From positions 5,721,001 through 5,785,000 of the forward strand of contig NZ_JBGNFV010000001.1 in assembly GCF_041449215.1 (NCBI RefSeq): DNA of 64,000 nt, in the 5' to 3' direction. A model generated the notes under the pieces. The model did no database searches. It saw only the letters and a program-made list of their open reading frames with translations, and was not told the origin of the DNA. The position numbers were made by a program, and so were the translations under genes. This document shows positions 27,889 through 35,981 of this stretch, in pieces. The DNA comes from Roseivirga sp. BDSF3-8. Lineage in GTDB: Bacteria; Bacteroidota; Bacteroidia; Cytophagales; Cyclobacteriaceae. The first letter of the stretch is position 1. Each line of letters begins with the position of its first letter.

Positions 27889-28905
27889 ATGCTTAAACGT
27901 TTACTCTTATTAGGTCTGGTTTTGCTGCCGTTGCTGTCGGTAGCCCAGAACATAGACCGGGAAAACTTCAGCGTGAAGTACCTGAGGCTTCCTAAGGCAC
28001 CTTTACCTGAAAATGTAAAGACTTATAATAAGAAGATTTACATTCCCTCTTTATCCTCAGGCCAGGACAGATCCAGCATTGAAAGCAGCGTGAAGAACGC
28101 CATGGAATTGCACGGCTACGAAGAAGTGGAAAGTGACGGTGATGTGAACATCTATGTTTCACTGGGAACTTTTGGCTATCAGAACAGAAAGTTTAATAGC
28201 GAAAAGAAAGAAACTAAAAACAAGGAAGGCAAAGTGACCACCTACTACGAGTACTGGTATACATTTGAATACAAGTATCCGGTACGTTTGGTCATAGAAG
28301 ATAAAGCAAACGGCACTGAGCTGTACAATGGTTTTATCTCTAATAGCCAGGACTATTCGTCAGCTTCTACAGACAGAGTAAGAAAGTCTGATCAACTGAG
28401 CAATGAGTGGAATAGCACAGTTAATAAAATGAGGTCGGACCTGCTCAGCAGGCACCTGGGCACTATCAGTGGCTATATTTCTGATGAATACGGATTTACT
28501 CCAAGCACCCAGTATGTACAGCTTCGTAAAATCAAGAAGTTCAAGAAATTTGATTACGAAGGATTAAACAAGGCTTGCGAAGATACTGAAACAGCCCTGT
28601 CTAACATGGAGCCCACTATGGACTACCTGACGGATGACCTGAAAGCTACCCTGGAAGCTTCCCTGGCCGTATGGGAGAAAGAACTGAGCGAAGCCGACTA
28701 TAGTGAAAAGAAAGCTCGCATAAATGAAAAAGTGGCAAGCGTTCTACTTAATAATATTGCCGTAGCTAACTATTGGCTGGCTCGCTTTGATAAGGTGAGC
28801 GAGGTGATTGAAAAAGCGGATGGCCTTAAGAGTGATGGCTGGACAAACTCCATGAAAAGAGACATGGAAGACCTGATGGCCCGCCGTGAAGCAAACGGAC
28901 TTTAA
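27889..28905 (+). CDS. Secreted protein of unknown function
   Basis: 338 aa with a clear signal peptide (LLLLGLVLLPLLSVAQ). The first ~170 residues look like a mixed alpha/beta domain (EVESDGDVNIYVSLGTFGY, YKYPVRLVIEDKANGTELYNGF), reminiscent of the DUF4136-like or curli-type lipoprotein fold, while the rest is helical and TPR-like (NNIAVANYWLARFDKVSEVIEKADGL). I do not recognise a named family. The lipoprotein gene follows after 37 bases, likely in the same transcript. Confidence 0.7.
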   Translation: MLKRLLLLGLVLLPLLSVAQNIDRENFSVKYLRLPKAPLPENVKTYNKKIYIPSLSSGQDRSSIESSVKNAMELHGYEEVESDGDVNIYVSLGTFGYQNRKFNSEKKETKNKEGKVTTYYEYWYTFEYKYPVRLVIEDKANGTELYNGFISNSQDYSSASTDRVRKSDQLSNEWNSTVNKMRSDLLSRHLGTISGYISDEYGFTPSTQYVQLRKIKKFKKFDYEGLNKACEDTETALSNMEPTMDYLTDDLKATLEASLAVWEKELSEADYSEKKARINEKVASVLLNNIAVANYWLARFDKVSEVIEKADGLKSDGWTNSMKRDMEDLMARREANGL

Positions 28906-28942
28906 TTAAAATCTTATTTACTAATAATTCATTTCTATAGAC

Positions 28943-29410
28943 ATGAGGAAATTACTTACAATGATGTTGCTGCCAATGCTTGTTTTTGTGGCAGCTTGTG
29001 GAAGCAGTGAAGACGAGGAGCCACTACCTGCAAATGAGATCAGTGATACAGAAGGTGTAAGCATTGTTCTTGAGTGGAGTACCGGAGGAAGCAACACGCA
29101 GTCATTGGATGACGTGGATCTGGATATGGTGCTTATGAAAGGAACTACGGAAGTAGACGAATCTTCAAGAATATCATCATTTGAAGACGTTACCTTAGAG
29201 CCTATCTTCGCTGATGGCGAATACTCAGTAGATCTTGAGTATTACAGTGGATCTGTTAATGTATCCTTTACGGTATACGTTATCGGTATCAACTCAAGCA
29301 GAACGCTGGAATATACTGGAAGCTTCTCTGCTGACGAGGGAGGAAATGCTTCATGGCCTGGTTTCCTTACCATTACAAAAACCGGAGACACCTACTCTGT
29401 ACAGCGTTAA
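28943..29410 (+). CDS. Small lipoprotein of unknown function
   Basis: 155 aa. Lipobox VAAC (Cys19) followed by an acidic tether (GSSEDEEPLP), then beta-rich sequence: VSIVLEWSTGG, DLDMVLMKGTTEV, ADGEYSVDLEYYSGSVNVSFTVYV, pointing to a single beta-sandwich domain on a lipid anchor. Likely co-expressed with the secreted protein upstream; a strong terminator follows. Confidence 0.7.
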   Translation: MRKLLTMMLLPMLVFVAACGSSEDEEPLPANEISDTEGVSIVLEWSTGGSNTQSLDDVDLDMVLMKGTTEVDESSRISSFEDVTLEPIFADGEYSVDLEYYSGSVNVSFTVYVIGINSSRTLEYTGSFSADEGGNASWPGFLTITKTGDTYSVQR

Positions 29411-29433
29411 TTCGCAGTAACAGGAAATACATT

Positions 29434-29467
29434 AAGCCCTTTGCCCCTTCGGCAGAGGGCTTTTTTT
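29434..29467 (+). terminator. Terminator after the small lipoprotein gene
   Basis: GC-rich stem AAGCCCTTTGCC / GGCAGAGGGCTT around CCTTC, followed by seven T residues, 24 bases past the stop. Confidence 0.9.
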
Positions 29468-29541
29468 GCTTAAAGCGACCCCCAAGTGAATAATCTTTAC
29501 TTCATTTCCGTTAGCTAGAATAGGAAACTAAGAGGCCTGTT

Positions 29542-30627
29542 TTGAAAGAAAATCACTATGATATTCTCGGACTAACACCGAAAGCAAATGAGCACGCTAT
29601 TAAAAAAGCATACCGTAGCCTTGCAAGAAAACACCACCCTGACGTAAATAGTGGATCTGAAGAGGCAGAGGAGCGGTTTAAAAAGATTACGGCAGCCTAT
29701 TATGTCCTTTCTGACCCGGCTAAACGCCTGATATATGACCTGCAGTTACTTAACGAATTAGTGCAGACAGACACTCCGCTCAGGAGGGAGAAGCAACGGC
29801 ATCATACAAATTATCGCCGAAGACACCACTCATACCATAAGCCCAAGACTCCACATGGCACAACTCAAAGATATAATCACTTTGTGGTGTGGGCTATAGT
29901 ATTAGGGGTCATGACTATTACGTTTCTCTTTGTACAGGCATTGTTAAGCTACCAGAATGAAATGGCCTATAAGAAGGCTATAATAGAAAGGAAAAATGGA
30001 AAACCTGAACAGGCCCTTAGGACGCTTATCCAGATGGAAGAGAATAGTAGTGGGCTAAAAGCATCTCAATACTTGCTGGCGGCACGTATAAGTTTATATG
30101 ACCTGAATGACATACCGCTTGCCGGAAGCTTTGCAACCAAAGGGGTAGCCGCAGAACCTGACCAGAAAGAGAGGTCTGACCTCCTTTTTATAAGGGCTAA
30201 AAATGAAATGTTTGAGGGGCGGATTTCCGACTCTTACCAAACTTTTGAGTATGCTTATAATAAAGGGGGCGGGCCGGATAGCGCTCTATATGCGATGGCC
30301 GAAATCAAAACGCTTATTCAAAAAGATTACTTTACTGGATTGACTCTGGCTGACGAACTATTAAAAAAATCGAGCGGCTTTCATCATGCTTTATTTCTGA
30401 AAGCGTACGGTTATTATAAGCTTAATGACCTCGATGAGGCCCATACCTTCATCAACCTTTTCCTGGAGAGAGTGCCTCGGTCAGGGATAGGATATTACCT
30501 CTCTGCCAGAATTATGTCTGCGCGAAGCGATGACACAGGTACAGTTTGTAATCTCCTGAAGAAAGCAGCAGAAAACGGCTATAAGGTAGTGGATTCAGAC
30601 CTCAGCCTCAGCCATAATTGTCCATAA
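29542..30627 (+). CDS. Membrane-anchored DnaJ-domain protein with TPR repeats
   Basis: 361 aa from a TTG start. The J domain is at residues 3-68 with the HPD triad at 32-34 (KHHPDVNSG), so it should stimulate an Hsp70 (DnaK) ATPase. A His/Arg-rich linker leads to one transmembrane helix (~116-136, VWAIVLGVMTITFLFVQALL), then ~220 residues of TPR-like helical pairs ending in LLKKAAENGYKVVDSD. The J domain would face the cytoplasm and the TPR part the periplasm, or the reverse; the basic linker before the helix favours the former. It lacks the zinc domain of DnaJ itself. Confidence 0.85.
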   Translation: MKENHYDILGLTPKANEHAIKKAYRSLARKHHPDVNSGSEEAEERFKKITAAYYVLSDPAKRLIYDLQLLNELVQTDTPLRREKQRHHTNYRRRHHSYHKPKTPHGTTQRYNHFVVWAIVLGVMTITFLFVQALLSYQNEMAYKKAIIERKNGKPEQALRTLIQMEENSSGLKASQYLLAARISLYDLNDIPLAGSFATKGVAAEPDQKERSDLLFIRAKNEMFEGRISDSYQTFEYAYNKGGGPDSALYAMAEIKTLIQKDYFTGLTLADELLKKSSGFHHALFLKAYGYYKLNDLDEAHTFINLFLERVPRSGIGYYLSARIMSARSDDTGTVCNLLKKAAENGYKVVDSDLSLSHNCP

Positions 30628-30630
30628 TAG

Positions 30631-30655
30631 AAAAAGCCTGCCATCCGGCAAGCCT
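30631..30655 (-). terminator. Terminator between DnaJ-TPR and TPR genes
   Basis: Stem AGGC-TTGCC / GGCAGGCT around GGAT, with TTTTT after it on the minus strand. It serves the minus-strand TPR gene ending at 30681 and may also stop the plus-strand DnaJ-type transcript. Confidence 0.75.
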
Positions 30656-30680
30656 TCAATATTGTCCGGATAAACAGTAC

Positions 30681-31322
30681 TTAGTTACCCGTAAAGCATT
30701 TCTGATTACAGCGTTCTTTAATTACCTCATATGCCTTAAGGTCTCCTAACTCTCCTGCTTTACTCAGATCCAGGCACCCGGCCTCCAACTGGCCGTGCTC
30801 AATAAGAAGTAGCCCGCGCAGGTAAAATGCATCAACATTCTTAGGATTGATTTCGATAATCTTTGAGCAATCATTGATAGCATCAGAGTAAGCCTCCAAC
30901 TGATGCTTTGCCTGCCCTCTTTTGTAGTATGCCTCTACATGATTTTCATTTAAATTAATCACTTCAGAATAATCAGAGATTGCACCGTAGTAGTCTTGCA
31001 GGCTATATTTTAGATTTCCTCTTTCAAAATACCCCTCTGTAAAAGTAGGATTGAGCTCAAGGCTTTCATTAAAATCCTTCATTGCTCCATGATTATCGCC
31101 AAAGTGGGCTTTGATTACTCCACGCAGGTAATATGCCTTAAAGTAAGACTTATCTAAGTCAATTGCTTTATTCAGATTGACTAAAGCTTCCATGTAATTT
31201 TTTTCTGCATAAAGCGTGATCCCTTTTTTAACCAACTCATCAGGAGTGGATTCGGCAAGGACCGTCAGGCTATAGCTCAGTTGAAAAAACACAGTCAGAA
31301 GTAACAAACGAGATACTTTCAT
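30681..31322 (-). CDS. Periplasmic TPR-repeat protein
   Basis: 213 aa from the ATG at 31322; an upstream Met at 31391 would place 23 unlikely residues before the signal peptide (LLLLTVFFQLSYSLTVLAES). The mature protein is made of about five tetratricopeptide units, e.g. ALVNLNKAIDLDKSYFKAYY, AMKDFNESLELNPTFTEGYF and AINDCSKIIEINPKNVDAFY, a scaffold for protein-protein contacts. Cys pair at the C-terminus (RCNQKCF). No catalytic part. Confidence 0.85.
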   Translation of the reverse strand: MKVSRLLLLTVFFQLSYSLTVLAESTPDELVKKGITLYAEKNYMEALVNLNKAIDLDKSYFKAYYLRGVIKAHFGDNHGAMKDFNESLELNPTFTEGYFERGNLKYSLQDYYGAISDYSEVINLNENHVEAYYKRGQAKHQLEAYSDAINDCSKIIEINPKNVDAFYLRGLLLIEHGQLEAGCLDLSKAGELGDLKAYEVIKERCNQKCFTGN

Positions 31323-31528
31323 ATACGACCACTTTTTTAATTCCATGATTTTCAGACACTTAACAAAAACACTTATACTCACTATCCGCAAACCGAAGGA
31401 GTGTATGCCTTTATTATATGTTAAGAAAATAAAACCTTATTAAAGTTGGAATAGCACGATCGCCTGATGTCCAGCAGCAATGCAATGAAACCTCACCCTT
31501 TTTAATGCTGTTTCAACATTATAATAAA

Positions 31529-32377
31529 TTACTGAAAAACTTTACCGGATGCCTGAATTGCCTTATTCATCAATTCAGTATCAATAGATGCTGGTAATGC
31601 TTTCTGTGACTCAAGAAAACGAATGATCTTCTCAGTAGCCATATTGCCAGTGAGGTCATCCTTTGCCATGGGGCAGCCGCCGTACCCCCGAATAGCGCCG
31701 TCAAACCGCCGGCACCCTGACTCATATGCTGCGCTAAGTTTATCCATGGCCGTTTCCGGAGTAGAGTGCAGGTGGGCGCCAAATTCCACATCCGGGTAGG
31801 CGTGAGTAAGGTTAGAAAACAAGAACTTAATCGTTTCAGGCTGTGAGCTACCTATAGTATCCGCAAGAGAGATTATCTTTATATCCATCTCCTTAAGCTT
31901 ACTTACAAACTCCAGTACTACCTCCTTATCATAAGGATCACCATAAGGATTGCCAAACCCCATGCTGATATAGGTAACAAGCACCTTATTATTTTGAATA
32001 CAGATATCCTGGATTTCTTCAAGTTGCTCTAAAGCCTGGTTAATTGACTTATTAGTGTTTCGCTGCTGAAAAGTTTCCGAAATACTGAGAGGAAAGCCAA
32101 GGTAAAGGATTTCTGCAAAGCGAGCAGCATCCTGAGCCCCACGCACATTAGCTACAATGGCCAACAACCTTGAAGTGGTATCACGAAGGTCAAGGTTTGA
32201 AAGGACTGCGGCCGTGTCACGCATTTGAGGAATAGCCTTAGGAGAAACAAAGCTACCGAAGTCAATGGTATCAAAGCCAACCTTAAGTAGGGTATTGATA
32301 TACTCAGCTTTCACTTCGGTAGGAATAAATTCGCTTATTCCCTGCATAGCATCACGGGGGCACTCGATTATTTTCAT
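31529..32377 (-). CDS. Hydroxymethylglutaryl-CoA lyase
   Basis: 282 aa. Cleaves HMG-CoA to acetoacetate and acetyl-CoA, the last step of leucine breakdown. DRE-TIM metallolyase fold: the N-terminus reads ECPRDAMQGI (usual form E-x-P-R-D/E-G-x-Q), metal-binding His residues are in GAHLHSTPE, and the flexible catalytic Cys is in RGYGGCPMAKDDLTGNMATE. The start ATG at 32377 immediately precedes the conserved strand. It stands alone; a terminator-like hairpin lies 30 bases upstream of its start in the same direction. Confidence 0.92.
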   Translation of the reverse strand: MKIIECPRDAMQGISEFIPTEVKAEYINTLLKVGFDTIDFGSFVSPKAIPQMRDTAAVLSNLDLRDTTSRLLAIVANVRGAQDAARFAEILYLGFPLSISETFQQRNTNKSINQALEQLEEIQDICIQNNKVLVTYISMGFGNPYGDPYDKEVVLEFVSKLKEMDIKIISLADTIGSSQPETIKFLFSNLTHAYPDVEFGAHLHSTPETAMDKLSAAYESGCRRFDGAIRGYGGCPMAKDDLTGNMATEKIIRFLESQKALPASIDTELMNKAIQASGKVFQ

Positions 32378-32406
32378 ACCCTAATGTTAGTAAAATTACA
32401 CCGCAC

Positions 32407-32432
32407 AAAAAAAGCCACCCGGAATGACGGGT
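32407..32432 (-). terminator. Terminator-like hairpin in front of HMG-CoA lyase
   Basis: Short stem ACCCG / CGGGT followed on the minus strand by GGC and seven T residues. It lies in the probable leader of the lyase gene, so it is either the end of an upstream minus-strand transcript or an attenuator. Confidence 0.5.
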
Positions 32433-32593
32433 CTCATGAATAAGTTTGGCCTGGGGAAGCCCTCACCCATTTTTAGGAATCTAACAAAGTGGTTGACTAA
32501 CAATTCAATAAGGCTTACTAAGGATTTTACCAGAGAAAAAAGTTCTTTACCTGTAACTCCTTCAGCTAAAACCTCTTTCTCTACATATTAATA

Positions 32594-32621
32594 TAAAAAA
32601 AGCCTATCCGCAGGACAGGCT
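32594..32621 (-). terminator. Minus-strand terminator downstream of the orphan peptide gene
   Basis: 9-bp stem AGCCTGTCC / GGATAGGCT with one G-U pair and TGC loop, then seven T residues. It is 213 bases past the stop of the peptide gene at 32835-32966, the only candidate gene it could serve. Confidence 0.8.
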
Positions 32622-32834
32622 ATAAGTCAAACAATCAACATCTTACATACAACAACGCAGGCCTTTATCTAGGCCTCCCCCTGTAATTTACCACAAAAAA
32701 TATAGCTGTGGCATTCCAAATCACCCTAAGAGGTAACATGGCAGAAAAGATAGCACGTGATATTTCTTATCTTAGTTAAGCCTATAGGTGACTTACCTAA
32801 AATTGGAATTTGTTCGATGATTTTAGATGGAATG

Positions 32835-32966
32835 TTATGGGTGAGAACACACCGTTGATCCACAAGGATAGACCCCTGTAGGATCTTTTTTACCCCATAG
32901 GAAGGTGAATTCTGTCATAAAGCTCTCGACCTTTAACGCATCTAATGCTAATTTCTTGGGTTCCAT
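32835..32966 (-). CDS. Orphan RiPP precursor peptide, pinensin-type leader
   Basis: 43 codons, too short for ordinary gene callers. The start ATG at 32966 gives MEPKKLALDALKVESFMT, which has the L-x-L-x2-L-x-V-x-SF-x-T leader pattern that I associate with pinensin-family lanthipeptide precursors of Bacteroidota. The C-terminal part ends GVYPCGSTVCSHP, with two Cys and Thr/Ser beside them. There is no Gly-Gly before the core, unlike the two tandem precursors at 52477 and 54310; the YPC triplet is shared with them. A terminator follows 213 bases on. No processing enzyme is adjacent. The family call rests on leader resemblance; chemistry is unknown. Confidence 0.65.
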   Translation of the reverse strand: MEPKKLALDALKVESFMTEFTFLWGKKDPTGVYPCGSTVCSHP

Positions 32967-33221
32967 ATCGATTAAAATTTACTCTTAATTTAATCATTTC
33001 AGGTTAAAAAGAATGACATAATTCATATAATTTTTAACTATATAAATAAATCAAAACATCCAAATACCTGTAAAGCAACCCAGTGGTTCAGCAAAAAACA
33101 TTCAACAAACACAACTAACAGACACACAGACAAATAAGATATTTTAATAAGCGCCAAAATAGATAGCTGAAAAAAACATGCCAAGAGGTCTTTTTTCATC
33201 AACAAATTATGACTTAACACT

Positions 33222-33253
33222 AAAAAGCCGCCTGCCAATGGCAGACGACTTTT
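33222..33253 (-). terminator. Terminator of the SPFH-protein gene
   Basis: Inverted repeat AAAGCCGCCTGCC / GGCAGACGACTTT with two mismatches and a T run on the minus strand, just after the stop at 33263. Confidence 0.8.
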
Positions 33254-33262
33254 GCTCGCCGA

Positions 33263-34609
33263 CTAATTTTTTCCTGGTGTTTTCATTTTTAAGTTCAGGT
33301 CCTGGGCCATATTGGCGGTAGCTATGTTTATAAAATCCAGCGAATTGGGGGTACCCTTACCACTTCCTCCGCTTCCGGATATGTAGGTAGCGGGCACCAG
33401 GCTGGTTCCTTTTATAGCCTCTGCATACGCCGCGTGAACCTTCTCGTAGGTCTTCAGCTTCAGTTCCAATGCCCCATCAGCTTCCATCACCTTACGCTTC
33501 TGATATGCTTCGGCATCTGCCAGTACCTTTGTCTCCTGAGCCTTTAACCTTGCCGATTCAAGTTCCAGCTTACGCTTATCCACCGTGATTTGCTCACGCT
33601 TCATTTCAGTCTCGATGGTAATAAGCGTCATAATCTGTTCTTTCTCCATATCTACTTTAATCTTGGCCTTCTGGGCTTCTCCCTGAGCAATGATTCGCTG
33701 CTTCTCATACTCCGCCTGTTTGGCTTTTTCCTTCTCAATGCTTGCCTGGGCGGCAGCATCTCTCTGCTTCCCCAGCATTTCCTTAAAGCGGGTCTCCGGA
33801 TTCACATCTTCTACAGTAGCCTGAGCTACTATGATATTATAATCCGACACAGGATGTTTTTTACGCATGATCTTGCCGTCAGCAGAGCGTTTTTTACTTA
33901 CTTCATACCTAACCATCGTACGATTTTCAATTGTGCGCATTTTATTTACTGCCGCAATGGTATCTGTACCCGTTTCCTTCATTTCTCTGGCAACAAGTAT
34001 GTACATGCCATTCTCCAGTTGATCCAGTACAGCAGACTCAAGCTCCCCTCCCCTACCGGCTATATATTCCTGGGCTGAAATAAGCCTGGCGGAGTTTTTA
34101 GCAACTTCCATACAGGCAGGGATAAGAGAACTGTTGACTAAATTATCCTGTGTTCTGAACTCACTGGCCATTTTTAGAAAAACAACCTCTGATTCAGGCA
34201 TTCTAAACCTGGCCGAAAGACTTATATTTGCCTTTACCGCATCGTTAAATCGTACAGGGATAGCGTTACGCATACCACTGTATACATTCTCATCCTGTGC
34301 CTGCTCTTCCGCTGAGCGAAATTTCACCGTCACAACTTTTTTAAATGGAACGGCCTGCCCCCAGAATTTGAAGTGTAAGCCCGGTTGAAGTTCAGCTATC
34401 TGAGTTCCCGTAGGGTACTGGACCAGGTAACTATATCCCGGCTCGGAGTAAAAGAGCAGGCCGTTTGCCGAGAAAAAGAAAACTCCGGCAAGAAAAAATA
34501 CACCGGAAGTTTTCCATGGCAATTTGCGGGCTTGATTTCTACCAAGGATGAGTAACCCAATAGAAATGGCCAAAGCAATACAACCAAAAGTAATCATCCA
34601 TGCATTCAT
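33263..34609 (-). CDS. SPFH/band-7 membrane protein
   Basis: 448 aa. Two N-terminal transmembrane helices (ITFGCIALAISIGLLIL and SGVFFLAGVFFFSANGLLF) are followed by an SPFH-like domain (GYSYLVQYPTGTQIAELQPGLHFKFWG, the typical entry strand) and then a long Glu/Lys/Ala-rich coiled coil (~residues 270-390, e.g. EKQRIIAQGEAQKAKIKVDMEKEQIM) as in flotillins and prohibitins. These proteins oligomerise at membranes and organise domains or protect proteases. The Gly/Ser-rich tail (SGSGGSGKGTP) precedes a short amphipathic end. Stand-alone transcription unit. Confidence 0.85.
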   Translation of the reverse strand: MNAWMITFGCIALAISIGLLILGRNQARKLPWKTSGVFFLAGVFFFSANGLLFYSEPGYSYLVQYPTGTQIAELQPGLHFKFWGQAVPFKKVVTVKFRSAEEQAQDENVYSGMRNAIPVRFNDAVKANISLSARFRMPESEVVFLKMASEFRTQDNLVNSSLIPACMEVAKNSARLISAQEYIAGRGGELESAVLDQLENGMYILVAREMKETGTDTIAAVNKMRTIENRTMVRYEVSKKRSADGKIMRKKHPVSDYNIIVAQATVEDVNPETRFKEMLGKQRDAAAQASIEKEKAKQAEYEKQRIIAQGEAQKAKIKVDMEKEQIMTLITIETEMKREQITVDKRKLELESARLKAQETKVLADAEAYQKRKVMEADGALELKLKTYEKVHAAYAEAIKGTSLVPATYISGSGGSGKGTPNSLDFINIATANMAQDLNLKMKTPGKN

Positions 34610-34996
34610 ATTTATATAGGTTAAGGGTGTGTTTATTTAGGATTAAAAAGGCGGCTGGCACTCGCCAACCTACCTTTCTCAGTTTCACCGGTTCAGGGTG
34701 TCAAAAGCTTTACATTATTTTGTAATAGCTTTACTATTATATACGAGAGTATAATTTTTATTGTTGCAAGTTTTACAAACTTTTTTTATTAATAATACTT
34801 CGATGACAGAACATCATTTGGACTTTTGAGTCAAATTCAGAATATTAAAAACCACATGAAAATACTAGTTATCACTGAAAATGAGATAGTTAAATCAATA
34901 ATCATAGTGAATCAGAAAATTGCACTCTGTCAGGTAAAAAAAATAGCCGCCCGCTGCTTGCGGACGGCTATTTGATGAGAGTGCTATATTAAAGTA
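34610..34996. other. Intergenic region / leader of the SPFH gene
   Basis: 387 AT-rich bases. Minus-strand signals: the metF terminator at 34936-34973; an inverted repeat AAAGCT(A)TTAC / GTAA-AGCTTT at 34704-34732; and a terminator-like stem GGTTGGC / GCCAGCC at 34644-34670 followed by TTTTT, lying only ~35 bases before the SPFH start. The last two would sit in the 5' leader of the SPFH mRNA. A 39-codon plus-strand frame near 34855 runs through the metF terminator and is not credible. Confidence 0.5.
34936..34973 (-). terminator. Terminator of the metH-metF operon
   Basis: Long stem AAATAGCCGCCCGC / GCGGACGGCTATTT (one mismatch) with an eight-base A run on the plus strand, i.e. T run after the stem on the minus strand, 24 bases past the metF stop. 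Confidence 0.92.
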
Positions 34997-35953
34997 CTAG
35001 AAGAGCTCTTTCGCAACTCTGAGGATGGTATCTGACTTACCCATGCTATAGTAATGCAGGACAGGTACACCAAACTCCATCAGTTCCTTGCTCTGCTGTA
35101 TGGCCCATTCCACCCCTACCTGCTTGACCTGCGCATTGTCTTTACATTTTTCTACCTCATCGGACAGCGCTTCAGGGATATCAATGTGAAATATACTAGG
35201 CAAAACGTTGATGTGGCGCTTTGTCGTTATGGGCTTCAGACCAGGAATAATAGGCACCGTAATACCCTGCTCTCTGCAGTCCTTTACAAAAGAGAAAAAT
35301 TTTTGATTGTCGAAAAACATCTGGGTCACGATATAGTCTGCGCCCATTTCTATCTTCTTCTTAAGCCAGCGAAGATCAGATCTAATGTTGGGGGCCTCAA
35401 AATGCTTTTCCGGATAGCCTGCCACTCCTATACAAAAATCGGTGTGGGTCGCATTTTCAAGGCTATCATCAAGGTATAGCCCTTCATTCATATTGTGGAC
35501 CTGCTCGAGCAGCTCGGTAGCATAGTGATGCCCGTCCGGCTCAGGCACAAATCGTCCCTCTGTCTTTATTGGGTCTCCCCTGAGTACAAGCACATTATTA
35601 ATTCCCAGAAAATGCAGATCGATAAGGGCATTTTCCGTTTCTTCCTTCGTAAACCCCCCACAGATAATATGAGGCACAGGCTCTACTTCATATCTGTTTT
35701 TGATGGCAGAGCAAATGCCTACTGTACCAGGGCGTTTTCGAATGGCTTTCTTTTCCAGAAGCCCATTTTCCCTTTTTTTATAAACATATTCTTCCCGGTG
35801 GTATGTCACATCAATAAATGGTGGCTTGAACTCCATCAAGGGATCGATGTGATTAAAGATATTCTGGATGTTCTCACCTTTAAGGGGAGGCAATATCTCA
35901 AATGAAAAGAGAGTTTTATCTCCCTTATTCTTTATGCATTCGGTGACCTTCAT
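34997..35953 (-). CDS. metF: Methylenetetrahydrofolate reductase
   Basis: 318 aa when started at the ATG at 35953 (MKVTECIKNKG), which has AGGAG 12 bases upstream and follows the metH stop by 28 bases. A further upstream ATG (36019) would overlap metH by 38 bases and add a 22-residue charged tail. Reduces methylene-THF to methyl-THF with FAD and NAD(P)H, feeding metH. Family motifs: FSFEILPP, FIDVTYHREE, ICGGFTKEETENALIDLHFLGI and VLRGDP, GVAGYPEKH and ADYIVTQMFFDN. Second gene of the riboswitch-controlled operon. Confidence 0.95.
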   Translation of the reverse strand: MKVTECIKNKGDKTLFSFEILPPLKGENIQNIFNHIDPLMEFKPPFIDVTYHREEYVYKKRENGLLEKKAIRKRPGTVGICSAIKNRYEVEPVPHIICGGFTKEETENALIDLHFLGINNVLVLRGDPIKTEGRFVPEPDGHHYATELLEQVHNMNEGLYLDDSLENATHTDFCIGVAGYPEKHFEAPNIRSDLRWLKKKIEMGADYIVTQMFFDNQKFFSFVKDCREQGITVPIIPGLKPITTKRHINVLPSIFHIDIPEALSDEVEKCKDNAQVKQVGVEWAIQQSKELMEFGVPVLHYYSMGKSDTILRVAKELF

Positions 35954-35981
35954 TCCTTTTTTCTCCTGTTTGGTCTCTTGT

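Larger units (their letters stand above)
32378..32834. other. Intergenic stretch downstream of a RiPP-like gene; two minus-strand terminators
   Basis: 457 bases between the HMG-CoA lyase start and the short peptide gene at 32835-32966. Apart from terminators at 32407-32432 and 32594-32621 no gene is visible on either strand. The 160 bases between the terminators carry no ATG-initiated frame of note, though a small transcript bounded by them cannot be excluded. Confidence 0.5.

Noticed and set aside
33038-33238. 66-codon hydrophobic minus-strand frame beside the SPFH terminator
   Set aside because: It begins inside or against the SPFH terminator, is AT-composition driven and shows no conserved motif; hydrophobic frames arise by chance in such DNA.
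34855-34974. Small plus-strand frame starting MKILVITENEIV
   Set aside because: It reads straight through the metF terminator stem, so the apparent coding sequence is constrained by the hairpin, not by a protein.
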